Assembly: GCA_964417895.1 (NCBI GenBank)
Contig: CAYQJS010000026.1
Span: 5,333-69,332 of the forward strand
DNA length: 64,000 nucleotides
Source: CAYQJS01 sp964417895
GTDB lineage: Bacteria; Chloroflexota; UBA6077; SHYK01
Direction of reading: 5' to 3'
Numbering within the stretch: position 1 is the first letter of the stretch; each line of letters begins with the position of its first letter. Positions 52,130 through 61,289 of this stretch are shown here, piece by piece. The position numbers and the translations under genes are program-made. The notes beneath the pieces were generated by a model. That model was not told the DNA's origin, made no database searches, and saw only the letters and a program-made list of their open reading frames with translations.

Positions 52130-53068
52130 CTACGCGTTTTCCCTGAGCCGCCGGGCCTCGGGGTTGGTGGAGCCGGGGCCCATGTAGATGCCCCGCTCCC
52201 ACTCGCGGTGCAGCGGGTCGCGGACGTGCAGCGCCATGCGGCCGATCCGCTCGATCTCCAGCTCGCAAAGCTCGCCGTCCTGCAGGGGGCCGAGCCCCTC
52301 GTGGTTGGTGCCGCAGGCGATCACGTCGCCGCTGTGCAACGTCATGATCGTGGTGGCGAACTCGATGAGCTCCGGCACCGTGTGCTCCATGTCGTCGGTG
52401 ACGTAGTCGTGGCGGAGATCGCCGTTGTTCCAGAACTTGACCCACAGCTTGTTGGGGTCCTCGATCTCGTCGGCCGTCGTGATGCACGGGCCGATGGGAG
52501 CGAACGTATCGAAGCTCTTGCCCATCCAGCTTCCCTGCCGCCACGTGGAGCGCCCCTGCGCACGAGCCGACACGTCGATAAGGCCGGTGAACCCGAACAC
52601 AGCCCTGCGCCAATCGGCCGCCTTCACATTCTTGGCGGGCCCTTTGATGACGATCGCCAGTTCGGCCTCGTGCTGGAAGACGTACGGGTCGGTGAACTCC
52701 GGCAGCACGATCGTGTCGCCGGGGCCGATGACAGCGTCGGGGTTCTTGAGGAACATGTTCAGGGGGCGGGCGTCGCGCTGGTCGTGCTCCCAGTAGTTGC
52801 CGATGCAGCACAGGATCTTGCCCGGCCGGGGCAGTGGCGACCGTAGTCGCACGAGGTCCACGGGGATGGGGAGATGGGTTGCAACCAGCCGCTCAATTGG
52901 TGCCCGGAAGCCTTCGGAGAATCCGTCGATGATCTGCTGTATGTGCTGCTGAGGCGCGTACAACACCGTCCCGGTTACGGACGATATGTCCACGACTCCA
53001 GCGTCGGTCAACACGCCGGGTCGAATCGCCTGTCCGGCCCCCGGCCCCTCAAAAAGCACGAGCCGCAT
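52130..53068 (-). CDS. Fumarylacetoacetate hydrolase-family protein
   Basis: 312 residues from ATG 53068 (RBS GGAGG). The FAH core has GKILCCIGNYWEHD, the metal-binding glutamates in VFQHEAELAIVIKG, and ACGTNHEGLGPLQDGE. Family members hydrolyse or hydrate C-C bonds in ring-cleavage products of aromatic catabolism (for example HpaG, MhpD). It is divergent from the LLM oxidoreductase at 53234 across an R1 repeat. Confidence 0.9.
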   Translation of the reverse strand: MRLVLFEGPGAGQAIRPGVLTDAGVVDISSVTGTVLYAPQQHIQQIIDGFSEGFRAPIERLVATHLPIPVDLVRLRSPLPRPGKILCCIGNYWEHDQRDARPLNMFLKNPDAVIGPGDTIVLPEFTDPYVFQHEAELAIVIKGPAKNVKAADWRRAVFGFTGLIDVSARAQGRSTWRQGSWMGKSFDTFAPIGPCITTADEIEDPNKLWVKFWNNGDLRHDYVTDDMEHTVPELIEFATTIMTLHSGDVIACGTNHEGLGPLQDGELCELEIERIGRMALHVRDPLHREWERGIYMGPGSTNPEARRLRENA

Positions 53069-53108
53069 CACCCACCTCCGTCGCGGTTCTCTGGTATCGT
53101 TTCTGAAT

Positions 53109-53209
53109 TGTCACCCTGAGCGCAGCGAAGGGTCTGAAGCCGGGTACTGGCAGTTGGCCATGGGGCGATTCCCGACTTCAGATGCTCGCCTGCGGCTCAG
53201 CATGACAAT
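53109..53209. repeat. R1 hairpin repeat, copy 4
   Basis: Arms attgtcaccctgagcgcag and ctcagcatgacaat, with inner pair gaagccgggtactgg / gattcccgacttcag. It lies between two divergent genes and would overlap their promoters. Confidence 0.75.
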
Positions 53210-53233
53210 TCTCATCGATTGCAGGGGAACAGT

Positions 53234-54289
53234 ATGAAATTCGCGCACATGTCGCACATCTGGCGGAAGCCCGGCATGTCGCCGGGCGACCGCTACGCGC
53301 AGCTCTGGCGGGAGCTCGAGCTGTGCGACACGCTAGGATTCGACTTCGGCTTCGCCGTCGAGCACCACGTCGACCCCCGAGAGAGCCTGAGCCCGTCGCC
53401 TCCCCTCTACATCGCGGCGGCCGCCGCCCGGACCCGCGATCTGCGCGTCGGCGCCATGGGCTGGACCGTCCCCCTGTACGATCCGCTTCGGGTCGTCGAG
53501 GAGGTCGTTGCCCTGGACCACCTGACCCAGGGCCGGCTGGAGGTTGGGCTGGTCTCCGGTGCGTTACCGGGGCACTTTATCCCATACAAGGCGGACTTCG
53601 AGCGGCGCCGCGAGCGCGCGGTGGAGGGCTTTGAGCTCCTGAAAGCCGCGTGCGCCAATCCAGGTGGGTTCAGCTTCAAGGGGCCCTTCCATGAGTACAA
53701 CGACGTGGCGCTCCAGATGCCCTCTTGCCAGCAGCCGCACCCGCCGGTGTGGTTCGAGACCCGCCATCCCCCCACCCTGGCCTACCTCGCCGCGGAGGGC
53801 GTCCACACCGGCTACGTGCACTACGTGCCGCGCGACGAGATGGCCGTGCAGTATCGGGAGTACTTGAACCAGTGGCGCGCGGCGGGACACCAGAAGACGC
53901 CGCTCATCAACTACTGGATCCTCGTCTACGTCGACGAGACCGACGACCAGGCCTGGGAGGTCGCTGGGCCGAGCTGGGTGTACACCTACACCGAGATCGC
54001 AACACTGGAGAGGCTCATCGAGTCGCGGATTCGTCGCGGGGAGCTATCGGGCGCCGAGCTCCTCGGCCACTTCCGCGACCCGCCCTACATGCGCGAGCAT
54101 GGCATCGGCCTCATCGGCTCGCCAGACACGGTGGCTGCGAAGCTGCGGGAGTACGCCCAGGAAGGGCTCTTCAACACGTTGCTGGGCGAGTTCAACTTCG
54201 GGTTCCTCACCGAGGAGCAGGTGATGCGCTCGATCCGCCTGTTCGGTGAGGAAGTGATCCCCCGCCTGCGCGACTTCGAGCCCTACTGA
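53234..54289 (+). CDS. LLM-class flavin-dependent oxidoreductase
   Basis: 351 residues. The bacterial-luciferase TIM barrel is recognised by CDTLGFDFGFAVEHHVDP, LDHLTQGRLEVGLVSGALPG and LIGSPDTVAAKLREYAQEG. Members use FMNH2 or F420 for monooxygenation of small molecules; the substrate is unknown. An FMN reductase that could supply FMNH2 is encoded at 59681-60262. Ends near a partial R2 repeat at 54297-54335. Confidence 0.9.
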   Translation: MKFAHMSHIWRKPGMSPGDRYAQLWRELELCDTLGFDFGFAVEHHVDPRESLSPSPPLYIAAAAARTRDLRVGAMGWTVPLYDPLRVVEEVVALDHLTQGRLEVGLVSGALPGHFIPYKADFERRRERAVEGFELLKAACANPGGFSFKGPFHEYNDVALQMPSCQQPHPPVWFETRHPPTLAYLAAEGVHTGYVHYVPRDEMAVQYREYLNQWRAAGHQKTPLINYWILVYVDETDDQAWEVAGPSWVYTYTEIATLERLIESRIRRGELSGAELLGHFRDPPYMREHGIGLIGSPDTVAAKLREYAQEGLFNTLLGEFNFGFLTEEQVMRSIRLFGEEVIPRLRDFEPY

Positions 54290-54369
54290 AACTTCACCTT
54301 CGCCCCTTCGGGGGGGTGGGGGTGAGGGGGTCGGCGTCAGGCGTCGACACCACCTACAACAGAAAGACC

Positions 54370-56103
54370 TCATAAGGGCCTGATGTCCCACTCGTGGGCG
54401 TTCCACGCCTCGGTGAACCCCTCGCCGCGCGACACGATGTTTTGGAGGCGGTTCGCGACCAGCGTCGGGCTGACGAAGAAGATGAGGGGCAGGTTGGGCA
54501 GGTTCTCCGACTGGTGGCGCACGATGTCTCCCAGGGCCTGTATCCGCTCGGTTCTCGGGATCGTCGTCAGATAGCGATCGATGGCCGAGTCGAGCTCCGG
54601 GTGGCGGTAGCGGGCGTTGTTGCCCGAGATCTGGAAGCGGTTCTCAATGAGCGGCGTCGACGCGCTGTGGAAGCGGCGTACCTCGCGCGCGGTGAGACCA
54701 TTCCCCGTTTGCACCAGCTCGAAGGAGGGGTACTGGGCCCGATACTCCCGGTCCTGCGCCCGTTGGATGGGGATGATATTCTGCTCGACGGCGACCCCGA
54801 TCGCCTTCCAGTAGTCGGCCACGGCCGCCGTCGTCTTCGGGTGGATGTCGTTCTGGATCGTCGTGTAGATCGACACGGCGAGCCTCTGGCCGGATGTGTC
54901 GACCAGCGCCCCGTCGCTGCTTCGAGCGTAGCCCAGTGCCTCGAGCGCCTGCGCCGCCCGGCGCGGATCGTGCTCGTAGCGGACGAGCCTGTCCTCGATG
55001 GCTCGATACTCCGGCCTGTCCGAGCTGACGAAGCTGTGGGCGATCCCACCCTGGCCGCCCATGAGGACCTCGCTCAGCTGCTCCCGATCGATCGCCTGCA
55101 GCATGGCCCGCCGGAAGCGCAGGTCCGTGACGATAGGCGGGTCGGGGTTGATGAACTGCGTATTGATCGGCACCCATCCATTCGGCCTCGTTGTGAAGGC
55201 GCCTTCGTGCCACAGCTCGCGCAGCTGGAGCGCCTGGTCGAGAGACAACGCTCGACCGATGGTCAGCTCCACCCCGGCCAGCATGTTCGCCATCAGCGTG
55301 TTCGGGTCCGGAATGAAGCGCACCTCGATTTCGTCAATCTTCGGCCGGCCCAAGACGTACTGGTCGAAGGCCCGCACGACGACGTGGCTGTCCGCCACCC
55401 AGTCGCGCACGCGGTAGGGCCCGGTTCCGATGAAGTCCTGCGTCCAGTAGGCAGCGCCGATAAGGTTGGGCTTGTCTTCCAGGTAGGGTTGCTCCAGCAG
55501 GTGCTTTGGCATAGGCAGGGCCAGGGAATAGCCGAACATGGCGTCCGCTTCGATGTATGGCCGCCGCCAGGTGACCGCTACTGTGGCTCGGTCCAGCGCG
55601 TCGACCCGCTCGATCAAGTCGTAGCCCGGGTTGCGGGGAATGCCTACCTCGGGGTCCTGCTCAACCGCGATGGTGAAGAGCAGGTCGTCCGTGGTGACGG
55701 GAGTGCCGTCGTGCCAGCGCGCCTCGGCTCGTATCTTCCAGGTGGTCTCCATGCGTCCATCGGCAAAGACTTTCCAGAGGCCGTTATCCACGGCGGGCAC
55801 GGCCTCCGCCAACTGGGGGGCTAGCACGCCGTCGCTGGTCGTGCGTGTGAGACCGGCGTGCACCAGCTCCTCGAGGGCGTCGAGTCCCGGCACGCTCCCC
55901 ACCAGGCCGGGGGGGTTCGTTTTCTGCTTGCTCAATGAGGCCGGGGCACTCCGAATCGCCGCCGTGATCTTCCTGGGCGCCACGGCACCCGCTGACGGCC
56001 CGGCATCGGCGGCGGGCCCGCCCTTGGGCGGGTTCGCCGTACAGGCGGCGGCGAGCACAAGGGCCACCACACCGACGAGCCCCAGCGACCTTTTCTCGAT
56101 CAT
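54370..56103 (-). CDS. ABC transporter substrate-binding lipoprotein, family 5
   Basis: 577 residues from ATG 56103 (RBS GGAGGG). Lipobox is in VALVLAAACTAN. It is a clear relative of the 29466-31157 protein, with the same ending (EAWNAHEWDIRPL) and the same metal/peptide-binding fold (ARWHDGTPVTTDDLLFTIAV). As in the other locus, no permease or ATPase genes are next to it. The frame extends upstream into an R2 repeat, which is not part of the gene. Confidence 0.9.
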   Translation of the reverse strand: MIEKRSLGLVGVVALVLAAACTANPPKGGPAADAGPSAGAVAPRKITAAIRSAPASLSKQKTNPPGLVGSVPGLDALEELVHAGLTRTTSDGVLAPQLAEAVPAVDNGLWKVFADGRMETTWKIRAEARWHDGTPVTTDDLLFTIAVEQDPEVGIPRNPGYDLIERVDALDRATVAVTWRRPYIEADAMFGYSLALPMPKHLLEQPYLEDKPNLIGAAYWTQDFIGTGPYRVRDWVADSHVVVRAFDQYVLGRPKIDEIEVRFIPDPNTLMANMLAGVELTIGRALSLDQALQLRELWHEGAFTTRPNGWVPINTQFINPDPPIVTDLRFRRAMLQAIDREQLSEVLMGGQGGIAHSFVSSDRPEYRAIEDRLVRYEHDPRRAAQALEALGYARSSDGALVDTSGQRLAVSIYTTIQNDIHPKTTAAVADYWKAIGVAVEQNIIPIQRAQDREYRAQYPSFELVQTGNGLTAREVRRFHSASTPLIENRFQISGNNARYRHPELDSAIDRYLTTIPRTERIQALGDIVRHQSENLPNLPLIFFVSPTLVANRLQNIVSRGEGFTEAWNAHEWDIRPL

Positions 56104-56216
56104 GGCGATCCCTCCGCGTGCGTGGTGGAGCCACGATACAGGACGGGCTCGGTTGCGGCAAAAGGTGGCGAGTCGTGCCCCGTCCCCCTTGAGCAGGAGG
56201 GCTGACGAAGCGGCCA

Positions 56217-56268
56217 CACCTGCCCCCTCCCCCCTTGAGGGGGAGGGCTGGGGAGGGGGGTTAAGCAC
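56217..56268. repeat. R2 repeat
   Basis: ccctcccccc ttgaggggga type palindrome ending ggctggggagggggg. It lies between the divergent genes at 56103 and 56365. Confidence 0.7.
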
Positions 56269-56364
56269 CTCAATTTGACGCGCCTACCTGGGGGGGAGTA
56301 CCTTGCACCGAGGGCTTACGAGGGGCGGAAAGCTGACCGCCGTCAGCCCAAAGGGAGGATCGCC

Positions 56365-57384
56365 GTGGAGATCGACAGCGTCACCAACGTCGCGGGGCTC
56401 GACACGTGGCTCAAGGAACGAAACCTCAACGGCCACTGGCATCATGACGGCGAGCGGCAGGAGTTCGATCCCTGCCTCTGGAAGTGGGGCGATATCTATG
56501 CCGGCCTGACGAAGGCGGCCGAGCTCGTGCCCATGGATGCCACCGGCCGCAGGACCGTGCAGATGCGAGTACCGAGCATGGGCGACCGCATGAGTAACAC
56601 GATCCATATGTCGGTGCAGTGCGTGATGCCGGGCGAGCTGGCCAAGGCGCATCGGCACACCGCCGCGGCCGTCCGCTTCATCATCAAGGGCAGTGAGAAA
56701 GCCTACACGGTGGTTGAGGGCGAGCCGATCCCCATGAGGACCGGTGACTTCCTCACCACCCCGGGCTGGACGTATCACGACCACTGTAACGAGGGCACGG
56801 AGCCGGTCATGTGGCTCGACGGGCTCGACTCCCGCCTCGTCAGCATCGGGAAGTCGCTGGGGAACCCCTACGAGGCGGACCGCCAGCCGATCAGGAACCC
56901 CGAGGGCTTCTCGGCTAAGACGATGGGGAAGGCGCGCCCGCTGTGGATGACGAGCGAGCACCCCACGCCCCCGTTCCGCTACCCCTGGGAGGACACGGCG
57001 GCTACCCTCGAGGCGTTGAAGGAGAACGAGACCGACGGCGATCCCTACAACGGGCTGCTCCTCACCTACACGCATCCGATCACGGGCGGGCCCACTCTGC
57101 CCACGTTCGCCTGCGAGCTTCAGCTGTTGACGCCCAAGCTGCACACGAAGACCCATCGCCACATCAGTACGACGATCTACCAGGTGTTCAAAGGGAAGGG
57201 CGCTACGGAAGTGGATGGCCAGCTCCTCGAGTGGTCGGAGGGCGACATCTTCGTCATCCCCCCGTGGGCGTGGCACAGCCATGAGAATCGCGCCGACGAG
57301 GACAGCATCCTCTACTCGATGAACGACTGGCCGGCGCTGAAAGCCCTGGGCCTATACCGTGAGGAGGGGAAGGAGAGCGAGTAG
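56365..57384 (+). CDS. Bicupin dioxygenase-like protein (gentisate 1,2-dioxygenase family)
   Basis: 339 residues from GTG 56365 (RBS GGGAGG). Both cupins retain their histidines: KAHRHTAAAVRFIIKGS with WTYHDH, and KTHRHISTTIYQVFKG with WAWHSHENR. The overall plan is that of gentisate/salicylate dioxygenases and related ring-cleaving enzymes. It differs from the bicupin at 8553, which has only one intact site. Lies beside a Rieske gene on the opposite strand. Confidence 0.87.
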   Translation: MEIDSVTNVAGLDTWLKERNLNGHWHHDGERQEFDPCLWKWGDIYAGLTKAAELVPMDATGRRTVQMRVPSMGDRMSNTIHMSVQCVMPGELAKAHRHTAAAVRFIIKGSEKAYTVVEGEPIPMRTGDFLTTPGWTYHDHCNEGTEPVMWLDGLDSRLVSIGKSLGNPYEADRQPIRNPEGFSAKTMGKARPLWMTSEHPTPPFRYPWEDTAATLEALKENETDGDPYNGLLLTYTHPITGGPTLPTFACELQLLTPKLHTKTHRHISTTIYQVFKGKGATEVDGQLLEWSEGDIFVIPPWAWHSHENRADEDSILYSMNDWPALKALGLYREEGKESE

Positions 57385-57412
57385 GTCACTTCCGCATGAA
57401 CGTGGGCGTTTA

Positions 57413-57490
57413 CACCCTCCCCCGCAAGGGGGGAGGGAACCAGTTCTTCCCCCTCCCCCTCGACGGGGGAGGGTTGGGGTGGGGGTGACC
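57413..57490. repeat. Double R2 repeat
   Basis: ccctcccccgcaagggggga followed by a related cctcgacgggggagggttgg. It fills most of 57385-57591 between convergent genes. A stretch resembling the end of R3 (gaactgacccgctagg) follows at 57509. Confidence 0.7.
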
Positions 57491-57591
57491 GTAACCCCGA
57501 CATCCATGCGAACTGACCCGCTAGGAGAGGCGCGGCGGACAGCCGTCCTGTCTTTCTAGGTCCGACTGAGACTCGCCCGCGCAGTCCGCGC

Positions 57592-58788
57592 TTACACGCC
57601 GAAGGCGGCCGCGAGGTCGCGGGGCTGAGCCCACGATTTCATGGGACGGCCTTCGGCCAGCGCCTGCAGCTCGCGCAGCCAGATCGTCCGCAGCAGGATG
57701 ATCAGGACGTCCGACCGGCCCAGGCGCTCGTTCTCGCGATCGGCGATCTGTCCCTGGCCAACCTGCGCCACGACGTCCTGGATGTTGACGATGTCCGGCC
57801 GATCGGCGAGTTCATCGACGTGAACCTCCCCACGAAGCACACGCCCGGCCAGCTCGTTCGCAGAGGGTCCAGTTGGTGGCCCCTGCCGTCGTTGCATGCG
57901 CTCACGGTACCGTTCGGCCGCGTCGCCCTTGGCGTGCACGTAGCTCACGTTGAAGCTGCGATGCTGGGAATCATCGATCGGTACTCGCCAGGCAAACTGG
58001 TCCCGCCCTTCGGTCTCTCCGCTGTCACTTGTTGGCTCACCCTTGAAGACCAGCAGGTTCGGCATCACCAGGTGCAACACGCGCACGGCCCCGTTCGGCC
58101 GCGTGCCGTAGCGGACGATGCCATACTCTGTCTCTTCGCCGGAGATCTCGGGCAGGAAGGTGTTGAGGCCAGTGTCGGTGAAGCTCGATGACCGGTGTAC
58201 GAACGCGATGTGCGCCTCGTCCATGTTGTTCTCGATGCTGTTGAAGTAGCTGCACTCGCGGAGGTACGCATGAGTCTCGAGGACGCCCTCGCCTTCCAAC
58301 TGCGGGTAGCGGGGAAATGGCGGCGGATCGCCTTCGCCCAGATAGGCGAAGATCAGTCCGAGATAGTCGCGCGTCGGATAGCTCCGGATGCGCACCTTCG
58401 CGGCAAAATCGGGGTCTTCCGCCGGCTGCTCGACGCATTGCCCGCTGGCATCGTATTTCCACCCGTGATAGAAGCAGCGGATGCAGTCGCCTTCCACCCA
58501 GCCGGTCGAAAGCTGCGTACCGCGGTGGGCGCAGCGGTAGGCAACCAGGTGGGGTCTTCCGAGCTCCGGGTTCCGCGTTCCGGGCCCTGCGCCGTCACTC
58601 GAACCCCGGAGCTCCGAACCGGGAACCCCACGGTACAGCGTGAGGTCCTCGCCGAGGATATGAAGCGGCACTGCACGGCCGGACTTCAGGTCCGCCGACA
58701 GATACACGGGCTGCCAGAAGCTGCGCATGAAGCGCCCCGCCAGGGTTCCGGGCCCAGTCCTGACGAACTCATCGTGGCGAATGTTCAC
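57592..58788 (-). CDS. Rieske non-heme iron oxygenase with a repeat-encoded insertion
   Basis: 398 residues with GTG start. Rieske ligands are C86-x-H88 and C105-x2-H108, and the iron-site region is IENNMDEAHIAFVHRS. Between strands just before the cluster (LYRG ... PHLVAYRC) an extra 24 residues (55-78) are inserted, including SELRGSSDGAGPGTRNPELG. The DNA for these, 58555-58626, is an imperfect inverted repeat. It follows the isochorismatase-like gene after 3 bp, so they are one operon. Confidence 0.9.
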   Translation of the reverse strand: MNIRHDEFVRTGPGTLAGRFMRSFWQPVYLSADLKSGRAVPLHILGEDLTLYRGVPGSELRGSSDGAGPGTRNPELGRPHLVAYRCAHRGTQLSTGWVEGDCIRCFYHGWKYDASGQCVEQPAEDPDFAAKVRIRSYPTRDYLGLIFAYLGEGDPPPFPRYPQLEGEGVLETHAYLRECSYFNSIENNMDEAHIAFVHRSSSFTDTGLNTFLPEISGEETEYGIVRYGTRPNGAVRVLHLVMPNLLVFKGEPTSDSGETEGRDQFAWRVPIDDSQHRSFNVSYVHAKGDAAERYRERMQRRQGPPTGPSANELAGRVLRGEVHVDELADRPDIVNIQDVVAQVGQGQIADRENERLGRSDVLIILLRTIWLRELQALAEGRPMKSWAQPRDLAAAFGV

Positions 58789-58791
58789 GCG

Positions 58792-59340
58792 TTACGCCCA
58801 CTCAATCATCGAGAGAGTCGTGAACAGGAAGCGCTGAGACACGCCCCGCGGCAGGACGCTCAGCTGATGCAGCGAGTATTCGTGCTCGTACGAATTTCGG
58901 GTGTTGACGCCGTCCAACGGGATGACAACCGTGTAGTCGTGCATGCGAGCGGCGGTAGTCGCCGTGTACATAACGGCGAGGTGCGTCGACGAGCCGACGA
59001 TCACCAGGGTCTTGACGTTGCGCTCGTCAAGAAAGCGCCGAAGCTCGCCCGACATGAACTTGTCGTAGCCGTCTGGATAGATGAGCGGCTCGGTCGATTG
59101 CCGGCGCAGCCCCATTGCCGCTTCGCCCTGGGGCGTGCCCTTCAAGAACGCGACGCCCGTGAAGATCGCAGGGACGCCCTTCGCGCGGGCGCGCTCCAGG
59201 AAAGCGCTCACTCCGGGAATGAGCTGCGAGCAGATCTCGCTCGGATCGTCACACTGGACGGTGAGGTCCAGTACCGCCACAGCGGACGACGAGGGGTCCA
59301 GGGTCGCAGGCTTCGGCTCCGGACGGATCGGCGCCTGCAT
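58792..59340 (-). CDS. Isochorismatase-family hydrolase lacking the catalytic cysteine
   Basis: 182 residues from ATG 59340 (RBS GGAGG). The fold is indicated by SSAVAVLDLTVQCDD (first catalytic Asp region), GVPAIFTGVAFLKG and LVIVGSSTHLAVMYTATTAA. In active cysteine hydrolases the last motif reads T-x-x-C-V; here Cys is replaced by Ala (HLAVMY). The protein may therefore have a different chemistry or a binding role. It is upstream of and coupled to the Rieske oxygenase gene. Confidence 0.85.
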   Translation of the reverse strand: MQAPIRPEPKPATLDPSSSAVAVLDLTVQCDDPSEICSQLIPGVSAFLERARAKGVPAIFTGVAFLKGTPQGEAAMGLRRQSTEPLIYPDGYDKFMSGELRRFLDERNVKTLVIVGSSTHLAVMYTATTAARMHDYTVVIPLDGVNTRNSYEHEYSLHQLSVLPRGVSQRFLFTTLSMIEWA

Positions 59341-59502
59341 CTCGGCGGACCTCCGCGACAGGGCTCCTGAGCGCGGTCGCAGTATACGCCGCGCTCGGCG
59401 ATATAATCGGCACCCCGAGCGGGATGACTCGAGTTCACCCCGTACGGCTCGGCGGAAGTAAGTGGTGGGTTGCCCTCAAACGCCCGGATGCGTTCAACCA
59501 GA

Positions 59503-59625
59503 TCCCTCTCCCATCGCAGTGGAAGAGGTTTAGGTGAGGGCCTCCTGCCGCACCCTAATATCATCGGCCATCGAGGTTTGCCCTCACCCCACCCCTCTCC
59601 CGGTGCGGCAGGAGAGGGAGCTTGT
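59503..59625. repeat. Two R2 repeats
   Basis: ccctctcccatcgcagtgga and ccctctcccggtgcggcagg with reversed partners. They occupy the 340-bp divergent gap 59341-59680, upstream of the FMN reductase gene. The rest of the gap shows no gene. Confidence 0.7.
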
Positions 59626-59680
59626 CCGCTCGTTCAACCATCGGTGCTCTTGCGCCGACGCGTGCTAGAGGGCGTGAAGC

Positions 59681-60262
59681 ATGCTGATCCTGGGGGTGGC
59701 AGGCGGGATCGGCCAGAGTTGGCACACCCGAGCGCTCGTCGAGGCCGTGCTCGCCGCGACCCGGGCCGCGGACGTTCGGACAGAGCTGCTCGACCTGAGT
59801 GACACCCCGATCGACTTCGCAGCGAACCTGCCGGCCGACCAGTACTCCGCGACCACCCAACGTGCGCTCGAGCTAGCAGGGCATGCCGACGCGTTCGTGT
59901 TCGGATCGCCGATCTATCGTGCGACCTACACCGGGGTCCTCAAGAACTTCTTCGACCTCATGCCGGTCGAGGCGATGTTAGGAAAGGTGGCGGCGTTGCT
60001 GGCGACGGGCGCCTCGTTCCACCATTATCTGGCGCTGGATTTGAGCTTCCGTCCGATCATGACCTTTTTCAATATGCACACTGTTCCGGGCGGGCTGTAT
60101 GCCGCGCGCGACCAGTTCCTTCCCGACCAGCAGCTCAGCGATCCCCTGCGTGAGCAGGCTGAGGCGCTCGGCAGCGATCTTGTGTACATGGCACGACAGC
60201 TCGCGGGCCGCGGCTGGGGGCCGCCGTCGCCAGGCGTGGGGGCCGTGAAGCGGCAGCTCTAA
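59681..60262 (+). CDS. NADPH-dependent FMN reductase-family flavoprotein
   Basis: 193 residues. MLILGVAGGIGQSWHTRALV is the flavodoxin-like phosphate-binding start, and DAFVFGSPIYRATYTGVLKN is the FMN-binding loop typical of SsuE/ChrR-like reductases. It likely supplies reduced flavin to flavin-dependent monooxygenases such as the LLM proteins encoded at 53234 and 60427. It precedes the latter by 164 bp on the same strand. Confidence 0.87.
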   Translation: MLILGVAGGIGQSWHTRALVEAVLAATRAADVRTELLDLSDTPIDFAANLPADQYSATTQRALELAGHADAFVFGSPIYRATYTGVLKNFFDLMPVEAMLGKVAALLATGASFHHYLALDLSFRPIMTFFNMHTVPGGLYAARDQFLPDQQLSDPLREQAEALGSDLVYMARQLAGRGWGPPSPGVGAVKRQL

Positions 60263-60426
60263 TGGGTCAGATGCTACGAATGTTGCCATGCCGAAGGTGG
60301 TCGGTCTGGTAGGGGCGCGGCACGCCGGGCCCGCGGGCGACGCATGCAACCCGGCATCAAATGGCCATGCGCAAGACATCTGACCCCACTTAGGTCACGC
60401 CTCAGCGGAGGGAGTGGAGCGAGAAG

Positions 60427-61289
60427 ATGGCAGACGGGCCTGGCACGCGGCGCAAGTATTTCCGGCTCGGGATTTTCTTGCCGGTTGCCAACAACGGCTG
60501 GATCATCTCGAAGACCTCGCCGCAATACCTCCCGACCTATCAGCTGAACAGGGACATTTCGCAGCTCGCTGAACAGATCGGGTTCGACTACGTCTTCTCG
60601 ATGGCCAAGTGGAGCGGCTATGGTGGCGAGACCCACTTCTGGGAGACCACCATCGAGTCGTTCACGCTCATGGCGGCGCTTGCCGTCGCTACCACCCGCC
60701 TGCGCCTCGTCGCGTCGGTCGCCCCGATCCTGATTCATCCCACCATTGTGGCGAAAATGGCGGTCACGCTCGATGAAATCTCAGGCGGGCGGCTCGGGGT
60801 CAATATCGTCAGCTCGGACACCGAGTACCAGCGCATGGGGCTCTATCCAGAGGGCTTCGAGTTCTACCGCCACGAGTACATCGACGAGTGGCTGCACGTC
60901 GTGAAGCGGCTGTGGACGGGGGAGCCCGTGGACTTCGAGGGCAAATTCTTCACCCTCGCCGGCTACTCCTCCAATCCTACCCCGGTGCAGAAACCGTGGC
61001 CCACGATCGTCTATGCCACCTCGTCCGAGGGCGGTTACCGCTTCGTTGCCGAGCAGTGCGACGAGGCCTTTATCAGATGCAACGATGAGAGGAACGTCAC
61101 CAGCCTCAAGCTGAAGGAGATGGGTCGGGAGCGGGGCAAGGTGATCAAGACGCAGGCCCACGTGACGCTGATCCAGGGGGAGAACAACGCCGATGCGCAG
61201 CGGATCGTGGACGAGTATCGGGAAGGCGCCGACCTCGAGGCCATCGCCAACGTTTACGATCGGGGCTATGAAGCAGTGGCGAAGACGAG
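60427..61289 (+). pseudogene. LLM-class flavin monooxygenase (RutA-like), C-terminally truncated
   Basis: The first 287 residues are a good LLM/RutA-like monooxygenase (FRLGIFLPVANNGWIIS, EQIGFDYVFSMAKWSGYG, LDEISGGRLGVNIVSS). The frame then continues to 61449 through sequence that is the antisense of a helicase remnant. Normal proteins have about 60-80 more native residues here (after VAKTR). The junction overlaps the helicase remnant by about 15 bp of shared sequence (61275-61289). Likely non-functional. Confidence 0.8.

Noticed and set aside
54394..55824. Long plus-strand open frame opposite the solute-binding protein
   Set aside because: Antisense shadow of a well-supported lipoprotein gene.
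58195..59370. Plus-strand open frame across two minus-strand genes
   Set aside because: It spans two real genes in antisense and lacks any family motif.
305..59625. Repeated palindromes considered as a CRISPR array
   Set aside because: Copies are scattered over the window without regular spacers, and no cas genes are present.
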